Origin: Alkalicoccobacillus gibsonii
GTDB taxonomy: Bacteria; Bacillota; Bacilli; Bacillales; Bacillaceae_D
Assembly: GCF_016798245.1 (NCBI RefSeq)
Contig: NZ_JAEUZA010000002.1
Location: 310,001 to 374,000 of the forward strand
Reading direction: 5' to 3'
Length of the DNA stretch: 64,000 bases
Shown here: piece after piece, positions 43,941-52,215 of the stretch
Numbering within the stretch: the stretch's first letter is position 1
Layout of the letters: each line of letters starts with the position of its first letter
The notes under the pieces: model-generated
The model's database searches: none
Told to the model about the DNA's origin: nothing
The model's input: only the letters and a program-made list of their open reading frames with translations
Translations under genes and position numbers: made by a program

Positions 43941-44023
43941 TTTTGAAAGTTAAATATCATTTTTTCAAAAAAGATATAAATTTACAAATGCTTCATATCT
44001 GCTTCATATCTCATGCTTATACT
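43941..44023 (+). promoter_or_regulatory. Regulatory region of the ECF transporter operon
   Basis: TTTTGAAA (43941-43948), 14 bp, TTTCAAAA (43963-43970) is an inverted repeat suitable for an RpiR dimer. TGCTTCATATC occurs twice head to tail (43989-43999, 44000-44010), an 11-bp period equal to one DNA turn. TATACT (44018-44023) is a -10 candidate with no proper -35, suggesting an activated promoter. Confidence 0.55.
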
Positions 44024-44057
44024 AGCCTTGTAAGACTATAAGAGGAGGCGGGTAAGC

Positions 44058-44954
44058 GTGAATACGTTACAAGAATTAAATCAGGAAAGAAAATTAACTC
44101 AGTCACAAAAGATGATGGTGTTTGTCCTTTCTATGTCATTGTTTGGGGTTTCAAAACTGATTGCTAATATCATTCCGTCTATTGAATTTGGTCCAATTGA
44201 TTTATCTGTTTCTTACTTTGCATTTATTCCGCTCGTTCTCGTCGCCTTATTTCATCCGTTACAAGTTGCAATCGGTGCAGCCGTTGGAAAAATTGTCTTT
44301 GCCGACTTACTGCTAGGAAAGTTTGATGGAATAGGAGCTCTGGAATCATTTATCCAGTTATCACTGGCTATGTACATAGCGGGTCTCCTTATTCGAAATC
44401 CGTTAAACAAATGGCAGCTAGGCATTGCCGCGATCGTTGGGGTTGCAATTGATCAAATCCTAAGCTCACTGGTTGATATCGGAAAGGTATGGTTTGGAGT
44501 AGAAGAATTAGAAGCTGTGCCAGGTCTTCCAGAAAGTATTGTCATGCTTGAGGGAATTAGCTTCATTAATGAAATGGTGATTACGGGTGTATTATTCGGT
44601 CTTATTCCTACACTTTATTTAGTTCCTAAATTATATGGAAAAATTGAGCCCCTACTTGGTATGAAACCGAGAGAGAAAAGGGTTGAGGCAAAAATGAATC
44701 AGTTTGTCACGCCTGGTCTAATGATTGTATCGATCTTTCTATTATTTATCGCAATGATTGGCGAATTTATTGCGGAGCTTGAGATCAGCCTCGCCTTCTG
44801 GTCAACTGATTTCATTAGTCAGTTTGAAGATGGGTACGAATGGATTGGATATTCGGCCATTGGTATCGTGATTGTACTTGTGGGCTACACTCTATTCGCT
44901 TTAGTAAACAGAAAAAAGAGAAAAGAAAATAAATCACATGATCAGGCTGCATAA
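44058..44954 (+). CDS. ECF transporter substrate-binding membrane protein (S component), enlarged
   Basis: A 298-residue membrane protein followed by the ATPase and T component of an energy-coupling-factor importer. The first 200 residues show six helices and a layout typical of S components (PIDLSVSYFAFIPLVLVALFHPLQ, shown in part as LSVSYFAFIPLVLVAL near residue 52). Residues 215-290 add two more helices not present in ordinary S components of about 200 residues. GTG start after GAGGAGG. The substrate is unknown; RpiR regulation and a PHP phosphatase suggest a sugar-like or phosphorylated compound. Confidence 0.72.
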   Translation: MNTLQELNQERKLTQSQKMMVFVLSMSLFGVSKLIANIIPSIEFGPIDLSVSYFAFIPLVLVALFHPLQVAIGAAVGKIVFADLLLGKFDGIGALESFIQLSLAMYIAGLLIRNPLNKWQLGIAAIVGVAIDQILSSLVDIGKVWFGVEELEAVPGLPESIVMLEGISFINEMVITGVLFGLIPTLYLVPKLYGKIEPLLGMKPREKRVEAKMNQFVTPGLMIVSIFLLFIAMIGEFIAELEISLAFWSTDFISQFEDGYEWIGYSAIGIVIVLVGYTLFALVNRKKRKENKSHDQAA

Positions 44955-44975
44955 TTTGAACGAAGGAGTTTTGGG

Positions 44976-46691
44976 ATGATTTCTTTTAAAGATGTTTCGT
45001 TTAAATATCCTGGCGCAGAAAACTGGGTCCTAAACGATATTTCAGTCGACATTGAACCTGGAGAATTTGTTGGCATCATTGGTGGAAACGGTGCGGGGAA
45101 GTCTACTTTTTGTAAAGCGATGAATGGTCTCATTCCCTTCTATTATGTCGGTGATTTGGAAGGGGATATTACGATTAATGGGATACGCACAATTGATTCA
45201 AATGTAGGTCAGCTATCAAAGCATGTGGCGTACGTGTATCAGGACTTTGAGAATCAGCTTGTTCGACCGACCGTCTATGATGAAGTAATATTCTCTCCAT
45301 TAAATTATGGGTACCCCGATTATAAAGAGCGAGGAGTGGAAGCTCTTGAGATATTAGGGTTAACGAGTATAGCAAATGAATACATTTGGCAGTTAAGTGG
45401 GGGGCAAAAGCATCTTGTGGCATTGGCAGGAGCCTTATCTCTTAATCCCGACATTATGATTATCGATGAGCCTGTTGCACAGCTAGATCCGGCTCATGCG
45501 ATTTCATTATACGAAAAGTTGAAAATGCTAAATGAACAATACAATAAGACCATTATTGTGATCGAACACCACACAGAATTTGTTGCAAGCTACTGTAAGC
45601 AGGTCATCCTATTAGAAGATGGAACTATTAAGTGGAAAAAGCCAGTTGACGAGGCCCTAAACCGTGTCGAGGAGCTTTCTGAAAGAGATATCTTTCCACC
45701 TCAAGTCACAGTGGCAGCTCATTCTCTCCTAGGTTCAACAGGAGCGCTGCCCGTTACAGTCAAGCAAGCGAAGGAGCTTCTCCAACCATATGTTACACAA
45801 TCAGGCTTCTCTAGAATGAAAAAAATGCAGCCTGTCTATCCTCGAGGTGAGGCGTTAGTAGAGCTAAAAGATGTGAAATATGGATACAAGTCTCTTACTA
45901 GAAAGCGAAAAGAAGTGCTTGATGGAGTGTCACTTAAGCTTTATGAGAATGAACGGATTGCCCTTGTTGGAAGTAATGGGGCTGGTAAGTCAACACTACT
46001 CAAACTAATCTCAGGAATTATTAAGCCTTACCGTGGTCATGTCATAACGGACGGAATGCTGACAAAAAAGACATCACCTGAAAAGATTGCAGAGCGTGTC
46101 GCCCTAATCTATCAAAAGCCTGAAGAGATGTTTATCCAAGACTCGATTAAAAAAGATGTCTCTCACTTTTTAGATACAAGAAAAGTAGAAGGACGAAGCG
46201 ACTTTATTAACGATGTGATGGAAACCTTTAACTTAACGGAGCTTGCTGAGCGTGATGGCAGACTATTAAGTGGTGGACAACAACGGCGAACATCGCTTGC
46301 CATTGGTATGGCGATGACACCCCTTATCATGCTAATGGATGAACCAACGTCAAGCTTAGATATGGCAACAAGGAAAGAAATGATGAAGCTTCTTGGTAAT
46401 CTTGACGAAGGAATTAAAACTGCGGTCGTTGCTACTCACGATATGCAGCTAGTTGCCGAATGGGCCACTAGAGTCATTGTTATGCACGAAGGAAACGTAC
46501 TAGCTGATCTGCCACCTCATCTATTGTTTGAGGATCAGGCACTTCTTCAAAAAGCTTCGCTCGTGGAGCCGCAAATTGTTACGTTGTGCCATGAACTAGG
46601 AGTATCACGAGTGAGTTTGAGTATTCAAGATTTTGTTGAAAAGATTTTTCCTTGTATGGAAAGAGGTGAGAAGAGTGAATGGATCTCATAA
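44976..46691 (+). CDS. ECF transporter dual ATPase (EcfA-like fusion)
   Basis: A 571-residue protein containing two complete ABC ATPase domains: Walker A GGNGAGKST near residue 33 with signature LSGGQKHL near 138, and GSNGAGKST near 332 with LSGGQQRR near 430; Walker B IIDEP and LMDEP follow. It corresponds to the EcfA1/EcfA2 pair fused in one chain, as in dedicated group I ECF systems. It powers uptake through the S and T components encoded on either side. Its end overlaps the T component gene. Confidence 0.88.
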   Translation: MISFKDVSFKYPGAENWVLNDISVDIEPGEFVGIIGGNGAGKSTFCKAMNGLIPFYYVGDLEGDITINGIRTIDSNVGQLSKHVAYVYQDFENQLVRPTVYDEVIFSPLNYGYPDYKERGVEALEILGLTSIANEYIWQLSGGQKHLVALAGALSLNPDIMIIDEPVAQLDPAHAISLYEKLKMLNEQYNKTIIVIEHHTEFVASYCKQVILLEDGTIKWKKPVDEALNRVEELSERDIFPPQVTVAAHSLLGSTGALPVTVKQAKELLQPYVTQSGFSRMKKMQPVYPRGEALVELKDVKYGYKSLTRKRKEVLDGVSLKLYENERIALVGSNGAGKSTLLKLISGIIKPYRGHVITDGMLTKKTSPEKIAERVALIYQKPEEMFIQDSIKKDVSHFLDTRKVEGRSDFINDVMETFNLTELAERDGRLLSGGQQRRTSLAIGMAMTPLIMLMDEPTSSLDMATRKEMMKLLGNLDEGIKTAVVATHDMQLVAEWATRVIVMHEGNVLADLPPHLLFEDQALLQKASLVEPQIVTLCHELGVSRVSLSIQDFVEKIFPCMERGEKSEWIS

Positions 46692-47499
46692 TATATTAGA
46701 TAAGCTGACGGTTGAAAACGTAAAGATTGAATTAATGAGAACAGCGTTCGGTCATGGGGAGACGTACTTCTCAAAGCTTGATCCACGAATGCTGATTATC
46801 TGGTGTACGATTTTCACCATTCTACCCTGGTTTACTCATAACCTGACCATTCTCCTTGGATTATCTGTATTTATGGGCATACTTGCGTACCAAGCAAAGG
46901 TTAGTCCGTTGCTAATCATTTTACTTGCCATCGGAATCTTTTCGCAGTTTTTCTACATTGTAACACTCGCCATTTTTCTAGGTGGGAGCTTTAGTGCAGC
47001 TGTCTCTATTATCCCTTTAACATTAAAACTTCTCGTCATTTCACTCGCGACAATGGCTGTATTTACAAGTATTGATCCGGAGAAATTTAGTGACTCACTC
47101 CTTAGCTTTGGTGTTCCAGCCAAATTTGGATTTGGCGTTTCTTACGGATATCGGATGCTACCAATTTTACTTGAAGAATATGAAAATCTTATCCATTCCT
47201 TTCGGTTGCGAGGAAAAAAGCCGGATAAGAAGGGATGGTTCTACGTTTATTATCTTGTCTACTACGCAAAGATGGCGGTTGTTGCCTTCTATCCTATGAT
47301 GCTTAATACCGCCAAGCGAACACGCACAACGGTTGAAGCGCTTGAAGTACGCGGATTTAGCTATACGCTTGAGAGTTCCGCTTCAAAGAAATTGAAACTA
47401 GCCCACTTAACCTACACGAAATCAGATACGTATTTTATCGTTTGGACCATTGTAGCGACTGGGCTTATCTATACAGTAGGTTATGTTGTACCACTTTAA
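46675..47499 (+). CDS. ECF transporter transmembrane T component
   Basis: A 274-residue membrane protein of the CbiQ/EcfT family. The coupling motifs are SFRLRGKKP near residue 178 and RTRTTVEALEVRGF near 217 (the two Ala-Arg-Gly-like motifs that engage the ATPases). The GTG at 46675 follows AGAGGTGA and overlaps the ATPase end by 17 bases; the frame opens 14 codons upstream inside the ATPase gene. It links S component and ATPases. Confidence 0.85.
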   Translation: MNGSHNILDKLTVENVKIELMRTAFGHGETYFSKLDPRMLIIWCTIFTILPWFTHNLTILLGLSVFMGILAYQAKVSPLLIILLAIGIFSQFFYIVTLAIFLGGSFSAAVSIIPLTLKLLVISLATMAVFTSIDPEKFSDSLLSFGVPAKFGFGVSYGYRMLPILLEEYENLIHSFRLRGKKPDKKGWFYVYYLVYYAKMAVVAFYPMMLNTAKRTRTTVEALEVRGFSYTLESSASKKLKLAHLTYTKSDTYFIVWTIVATGLIYTVGYVVPL

Positions 47500-47521
47500 G
47501 TTGAGAGAGGATTGGACAATC

Positions 47522-48283
47522 ATGAATATTGATTTTCATACACACGTAAAGCTTGCAAAACGAGTTGATTTTGATCGTACGTTTTTTGAGGAAATGGTTC
47601 TAAATGCGAGAGAAGTAGGGTTGGATGCTCTGGCGATGACAGAGCATTTTAATACTAACCGTTTCTACGATATCTACCAACAGTTAGATCAGCGCTTTGA
47701 GTACAAAGGGAACTACTATGATGTGGATGGATTTAAGGTATTTACTGGAATGGAGATTGATGTGAGAGAGGTAGGTCATATTTTGTTCATCGGACATAGA
47801 GATGACCTGCTTTACACGAGAAACCAACTGGAGGATCATACAACCAAAGACACATTTATCCCGTTTGCGGAGCTCCTCCAAATCGGTGAGTCCTTTGACT
47901 TTTTAAAGATTGGAGCACATCCCATGCGTTCAACAACGCCTCTTACACAGCATGCGGTGGATCAGTTACAACGGCTAGACGCCTTTGATCTTAACGGGAA
48001 GGACCTATTTGAGCATGGAATAGAGACGATGGAGCGCAATGTGTTGGCATTTGCAGAGTCTATCAGCCGACCGGTAGTATGTGGTAGTGATTCTCATCAT
48101 CCTATTCACTTAGGGGCTGTTCATAATCAGTTCTCACATCAATGTGAAACGGCCTCAGAGCTAAAGAAAGTGATTCAAGAAGGATCATACACGAGAGTGA
48201 TCTCACCAGTCTTAAACACAAAAATCGCAGCAGCAAAAATCGTAAAGAAACAAATGAAAGAAGAGCTGATAGCAAAAATGTAA
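47522..48283 (+). CDS. PHP domain metal-dependent phosphoesterase
   Basis: A 253-residue protein of the polymerase-and-histidinol-phosphatase family. Metal-binding motifs are DFHTHV at residues 4-9, MTEHFN near 40, a glutamate in GMEIDVRE near 78, GAHPMR near 136 and CGSDSHHP near 191. Members hydrolyse phosphomonoesters such as histidinol phosphate or nucleoside phosphates. Here it is the last gene of the ECF operon, so it may dephosphorylate the imported compound or its intermediate. GAGAGAGG precedes the ATG. Confidence 0.82.
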   Translation: MNIDFHTHVKLAKRVDFDRTFFEEMVLNAREVGLDALAMTEHFNTNRFYDIYQQLDQRFEYKGNYYDVDGFKVFTGMEIDVREVGHILFIGHRDDLLYTRNQLEDHTTKDTFIPFAELLQIGESFDFLKIGAHPMRSTTPLTQHAVDQLQRLDAFDLNGKDLFEHGIETMERNVLAFAESISRPVVCGSDSHHPIHLGAVHNQFSHQCETASELKKVIQEGSYTRVISPVLNTKIAAAKIVKKQMKEELIAKM

Positions 48284-48294
48284 TGATTTTAATG

Positions 48295-48330
48295 AAGCGG
48301 AAGCCTATGTATTTAGGGCTTCTGCTTTTC
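48295..48330 (+). terminator. Terminator of the ECF operon
   Basis: AAGCGGAAGCC (48295-48305) pairs with GGCTTCTGCTT (48317-48327), followed by TTCT. It overlaps the C-terminal codons of the convergent AraC gene. Confidence 0.6.
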
Positions 48331-49171
48331 TATAGGCTGCTGGTGTTAAGTCTGTATGTCTTTTAAAGATTCGATAAAAATGAGGCATACTTGCAAATCC
48401 GCATGAATCAGCTACATTTTCAATTTTCATGTCTGTATTGAGCAGCTGATGCTTTGCCTTGGCCAGACGTTTTGATGTGATATAGTCTGAGAGACCAATG
48501 CCCAAATACTTTTTAAACACCCGGCTCAGGTGTGCCGTTGATATAGATGCGATGCGTGCAAGCTCCTCTAGCTCAAGCTTTTGGTCAAGATGGTTTTCAA
48601 TGTATGATAGGATCTCTCGAATCCATTCAGGTTCATTTGTTGATTTAAAGGTTGTTGTGTTGCTCATACAATGACGATTCAGATGCACCAAAATGAGCTG
48701 CAACCATAAAAAGATCGCTTTTTCAGAATCAACCACGCTTTGGTTCATCTCTCTATGCAATTGAGACAAATAGTGCTCAAGTTCGGTGGTGGTTGATTGC
48801 TTCATATGAAAGCGATAGTTCTTCTCAGTTCTAGCAAGATGAAAGATTGTATCCTTTGTATGCGCATACAAAAATGCCGCCTGTTGTATCAGCGCTGGAC
48901 TGAAAAAGATAGCTGTAGAGGTAATTAAATGTTCTGATGAAGGCAATGCTCGGTGAACAATGTTAGCGGGAATCACAAAGAGGTCCCCTGAGTTTACTTC
49001 ATACAACGTTTGATCAATTAACAACGTGCCTTCCCCATTATAAACGTAGATCAGTTCATTCCAATCATGGATGTGGTGTGGAAGTTCATTCCGTTGCGTT
49101 TTTGTTTCCTTGAATGTCATTGAAACGGGTAAATGCTGACCAGGATTAATGGACTTGCGAACAAGCTTCAT
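48305..49171 (-). CDS. AraC family transcriptional regulator with N-terminal cupin
   Basis: A 288-residue regulator with a cupin sensor domain (ELPHHIHDWNELIYVYNGEG near residue 30) and the double helix-turn-helix at residues 190-285 (ARIASISTAHLSRVFKKYLG and CGFASMPHFYRIFKRHT). An AGAGAGGTGAT site precedes the ATG. It is transcribed away from the zinc dehydrogenase and TRAP genes; a CAAATTTCG/CGAAATTGA inverted repeat in the shared region (49217-49251) may be its operator. It likely responds to the TRAP substrate. Confidence 0.83.
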   Translation of the reverse strand: MKLVRKSINPGQHLPVSMTFKETKTQRNELPHHIHDWNELIYVYNGEGTLLIDQTLYEVNSGDLFVIPANIVHRALPSSEHLITSTAIFFSPALIQQAAFLYAHTKDTIFHLARTEKNYRFHMKQSTTTELEHYLSQLHREMNQSVVDSEKAIFLWLQLILVHLNRHCMSNTTTFKSTNEPEWIREILSYIENHLDQKLELEELARIASISTAHLSRVFKKYLGIGLSDYITSKRLAKAKHQLLNTDMKIENVADSCGFASMPHFYRIFKRHTDLTPAAYRKAEALNT

Positions 49172-49216
49172 AGAATCACCTCTCTGTGATTATATCAATA
49201 AAAGGTATAAAGTGGT

Positions 49217-49251
49217 CAAATTTCGCACTATCTATAACTTGTCGAAATTGA
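49217..49251. promoter_or_regulatory. Possible AraC operator between divergent genes
   Basis: CAAATTTCG (49217-49225) and CGAAATTGA (49243-49251) form an imperfect inverted repeat separated by 17 bp, 37 bp before the dehydrogenase start. The position fits control by the divergent AraC protein. Confidence 0.4.
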
Positions 49252-49287
49252 TAGAATCGCAGTAAGTAGAAGAGCAGGAGGGAACTG

Positions 49288-50301
49288 ATGAAAGGGATCG
49301 TCTGTAATCAACCAAAAGAGTTTATGTTTAGAGAAGATATGAAAGCGCCTACAATAAAAGCTGGCGAGGTTCTTATTCAAATAAAACGTGTAGGTATTTG
49401 TGGAACAGATCTACATGCCTACCTAGGTAACCAGCCCTTTTTTGAATACCCACGAGTACTTGGACATGAGCTTTCAGGTGTGATTGAGGCTGTTGGAGAG
49501 GATGTTAATGAGCTTCAGGTAGGGGATAGGGTAGCTGTTATCCCATATTTACATTGTGGAACGTGTTCAGCCTGTATTGTTGGCAAAACAAATTGTTGTG
49601 AGTCTTTGAAGGTACTTGGTGTACACACAGATGGAGGCATGAGAGAGAAAATAGCCGTTCCAGCAACACATGTCATCAAAACCAATCATTTATCGTTAGA
49701 TCATGCTGCGTTGATTGAGCCACTTGCCATTGGAGCGCATGCCGTTAATCGTGCCGAGCTTCAAGCAGGGGAAAATGTTCTTGTGGTCGGTGCAGGGCCA
49801 ATTGGTCTTGGAGTGATGGCGTTTGCTAAACGAAAAGGAGCAAATGTGAATGTTCTTGATATCAATGAAGAGCGACTGACATTTTGTAAAAAATGGGCTC
49901 ACGCTGATCAAACCATCTGTTCAAGCAAGCCAACAGAATCAGATCTACGAGAGACGATTGGATCGCTCCCGACCGTTGTATTTGATGCGACAGGTAATGT
50001 TCACTCAATGACACAAGCCTTTGACTACGTTGGTTTTGGTGGGAAGCTTGTTTATGTTGGGTTAGTCAAACAAGATCTTACTTTCCATGATCCGGACTTT
50101 CACAAAAAAGAACTAACATTGTTCGGAAGTAGAAATGCAGCTAAAAAGGATTTTGAAGATGTAGCTCAGTTGCTAGAATCAAAACAACATGACATGAACG
50201 CTTACATCACGCATCGCTGTGAATTTGATGAATTAATCGATACATTTGAAGAGTGGTTAAAACCAGAATCAAAAGTGATTAAAGCCATGGTCACGCTATA
50301 A
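49288..50301 (+). CDS. Zinc-dependent alcohol dehydrogenase (RspB / L-gulonate 5-dehydrogenase-like)
   Basis: A 337-residue medium-chain dehydrogenase. Catalytic zinc ligands: C in GICGTDLHAYLG near residue 37, GHE near 61 and E in IEPLAIGAH near 144. The structural zinc cysteines are in CGTCSACIVGKTNCC near 91-105. The NAD motif is VVGAGPIGLGVMA near 165. The pattern is close to RspB-type enzymes that oxidise L-gulonate and related sugar acids. Its position before a TRAP transporter for organic acids supports this. AGGAGGGA precedes the ATG. Confidence 0.82.
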   Translation: MKGIVCNQPKEFMFREDMKAPTIKAGEVLIQIKRVGICGTDLHAYLGNQPFFEYPRVLGHELSGVIEAVGEDVNELQVGDRVAVIPYLHCGTCSACIVGKTNCCESLKVLGVHTDGGMREKIAVPATHVIKTNHLSLDHAALIEPLAIGAHAVNRAELQAGENVLVVGAGPIGLGVMAFAKRKGANVNVLDINEERLTFCKKWAHADQTICSSKPTESDLRETIGSLPTVVFDATGNVHSMTQAFDYVGFGGKLVYVGLVKQDLTFHDPDFHKKELTLFGSRNAAKKDFEDVAQLLESKQHDMNAYITHRCEFDELIDTFEEWLKPESKVIKAMVTL

Positions 50302-50303
50302 GA

Positions 50304-50369
50304 AAGGGAGATGGATCAAATGAACATCATCATTTGATTCATCTTCCCTTAAAAATGAAAGCGTTACCT
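50304..50369 (+). promoter_or_regulatory. Long hairpin and cre site before the TRAP genes
   Basis: AAGGGAGATGGATCAAATGA (50304-50323) pairs with 50330-50350 with one bulge and one G-U pair. No T-run follows, so it is not a simple terminator and may protect or process the mRNA. TGAAAGCGTTACCT (50356-50369) matches the CcpA cre consensus at 12 of 14 positions. An eight-codon frame inside the hairpin (50311-50337) is probably fortuitous. Confidence 0.5.
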
Positions 50370-50389
50370 AAGAATAGGAGGCTACCTTA

Positions 50390-51391
50390 ATGTACAAAGC
50401 ACTATATTCTATTTCTTTTATTCTACTACTTACGATTATTAGCGCATGTTCCACACCAACCTCAACGGATGAGGAAAAAGTATATACGGTTAATCTAGCA
50501 TATGGAAACCAGCCTGGAGAACCCGTCGATCAGGTTGCTCATAAATGGAAGGAGCTTGCCGAGGAACAAAGTGAGGGCCGCTTGGATTTTCACCTTTATC
50601 CAAGCTCACAGCTTGGCTCGGAAGCCGATGTGGTCGAACAAGCCTTGTTCGGGAGTAACGTCATTATTTTTACGGGCTATGATTTTTTAATGAATTTTGT
50701 TCCTGATATGGGTGTGCTGACGGCTCCATACATTGTTGATGATGTAGACGATTTGTTTTATTTAGCAGAAACAGATTGGTTTAACGAGCAACGTCAGGAA
50801 CTAAAGGAGATTGGCTTTGACGTCGTAACTACGAATACACTTTATGGTGAAAGACATCTGATGACCACACGGGAAGTACTAACTCCAGATGATTTAAGGG
50901 GAATGAAAATACGCGTACCGAATAATCAGATGTACATTAATACCTTTAGCGTCCTAGGTGCTTCACCAACACCTCTTCCGTTAGGAGACATGTACGCCTC
51001 CCTGCAGCAGGGTGTCATTGATGGAGCAGAGAACCCAATTCCGGTGTTAGAAGCATCTAAAACGAATGAGGTCGCAAATTACTTAGCTCTAACCGGTCAC
51101 ACGAAAATTATGAGTCCATGGGTAAGTGGGACAGAGTTCTTAGATGATTTGCCAGATGATCTATTAGAAATCCTTCGCACAACAGGTGACGAGGCAGGGG
51201 AATACGGAAAAGCCATTGTCTATGAACAAGAGGAAGAAGTTCTGGAGCTGTTTGAAGAACAAGGCATCATAATCAACGAAGTAGATCAGGAAGCATTCAA
51301 GGAAAAAGCTGAACGAATCTTCGAGGTAACACCTGAGTGGAGCCCTGACTTAAAAAAAACGATTGATGAATTACTTGAGGATCGAGGTTAA
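50390..51391 (+). CDS. dctP: TRAP transporter substrate-binding lipoprotein DctP
   Basis: A 333-residue binding protein of the DctP family. A signal peptide ends in a lipobox (TIISACS, cysteine near residue 20). The carboxylate-binding signature MKIRVPNNQMYINTFSVLGA (near 178) includes the arginine that pairs with the substrate carboxylate, followed by PTPLPLGDMYASLQQGVIDG. TRAP systems import sugar acids and dicarboxylates using ion gradients. With an RspB-like dehydrogenase upstream, an aldonate or uronate is likely. TAGGAGG precedes the ATG. Confidence 0.9.
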   Translation: MYKALYSISFILLLTIISACSTPTSTDEEKVYTVNLAYGNQPGEPVDQVAHKWKELAEEQSEGRLDFHLYPSSQLGSEADVVEQALFGSNVIIFTGYDFLMNFVPDMGVLTAPYIVDDVDDLFYLAETDWFNEQRQELKEIGFDVVTTNTLYGERHLMTTREVLTPDDLRGMKIRVPNNQMYINTFSVLGASPTPLPLGDMYASLQQGVIDGAENPIPVLEASKTNEVANYLALTGHTKIMSPWVSGTEFLDDLPDDLLEILRTTGDEAGEYGKAIVYEQEEEVLELFEEQGIIINEVDQEAFKEKAERIFEVTPEWSPDLKKTIDELLEDRG

Positions 51392-51718
51392 AAGCAAGAT
51401 GAACCTGGATTGAAATGCCAAGAAGAAAACACCTTACACCAAGCCATACGCCAAATTAATCAAGAAACTCAAGGCGTTAGCAAGAAGAACGGAAGATTTA
51501 CCAAGCGGGGAGCGAGTCCAACCAAGAAACAGGGGCCAATAGCAAGAAGAAAGCAAGGAGCAGCAAGAAGCACCCCCGTTTACAAAGAAGAAAAGTGTGC
51601 GGACCAAGAAGAACAGAGGTAACAGTAAGAACAACTGAAGCCTAAGCAAGAACATCGGCGCCACCAAAAATACAGCCGAATATCAAGCACCAAGCTTTAT
51701 CCAACTACTTTGATTAAA
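51392..51718 (+). other. Long T-poor, purine-rich spacer inside the TRAP operon
   Basis: No credible gene lies here. In 51421-51660, 24 of 240 bases (10%) are T. CAAGAA occurs eight times (51419, 51461, 51481, 51523, 51543, 51564, 51605, 51647), five as CAAGAAG. The RNA would be nearly unstructured. A 70-codon frame from a TTG at 51410 has no good ribosome site and a composition driven by the repeats. The spacer separates dctP from dctQ, which are usually close together. Confidence 0.6.
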
Positions 51719-51730
51719 GGAGGGTACAAC

Positions 51731-52213
51731 ATGAAAAAGGTGATAAACAATCTGGATGATTTTATATCTGCTGCAGCGTTAGCCGGGATCATAGGTTTGA
51801 TTAGTATGAATGTATTTTTTCGCTTTGTACTAAATAATCCGATCACATGGACAGAAGAAATAAGCCTTGCTTTATTTATCTGGCTAGTATTTGTTGGCAT
51901 AAGCTCAGTTACGAAAACAAACTCGCACGTTGGAATTGATTATTTCGTTCGAAAGCTACCTGAAGAATGGAGATTTCGACTTCAGGTGTTCCGTTTAATC
52001 TTTATCTTTGTTGTAACAATGGTTGTGTTTGTTTATTGGGGAGCGGCTTTTGCCATTCACGGCGTAGCGAAGGTTACACCTGTTCTTGGTGTCAGCTATA
52101 CATTTATCACACTTGCTGTTCCTGTTGGTTCTGTCCTTGTCTTATATCATCTTATTCGCGTCTTTATACGAAAAGATAGAGACTATGTGAATCAAGAGAG
52201 AGGAATTGAATAG
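51731..52213 (+). CDS. dctQ: TRAP transporter small permease DctQ
   Basis: A 160-residue membrane protein with four predicted helices and the DctQ signature PITWTEEISLALFIWLVFVG near residue 39 and SHVGIDYFV near 68. It assists the large permease DctM encoded 3 bp downstream. The ATG at 51731 follows AAAGGAGGG by 7 bases; the frame opens 7 codons earlier within the ribosome site region. Confidence 0.9.
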   Translation: MKKVINNLDDFISAAALAGIIGLISMNVFFRFVLNNPITWTEEISLALFIWLVFVGISSVTKTNSHVGIDYFVRKLPEEWRFRLQVFRLIFIFVVTMVVFVYWGAAFAIHGVAKVTPVLGVSYTFITLAVPVGSVLVLYHLIRVFIRKDRDYVNQERGIE

Positions 52214-52215
52214 CT

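Noticed and set aside
50311-50337. Eight-codon frame inside the hairpin as a leader peptide
   Set aside because: No regulatory codon run or alternative terminator structure is visible, so attenuation cannot be supported.
51410-51622. 70-codon frame encoding a very basic peptide in the TRAP spacer
   Set aside because: Starts at a TTG without a convincing ribosome site, and its composition follows from the CAAGAA-rich DNA.
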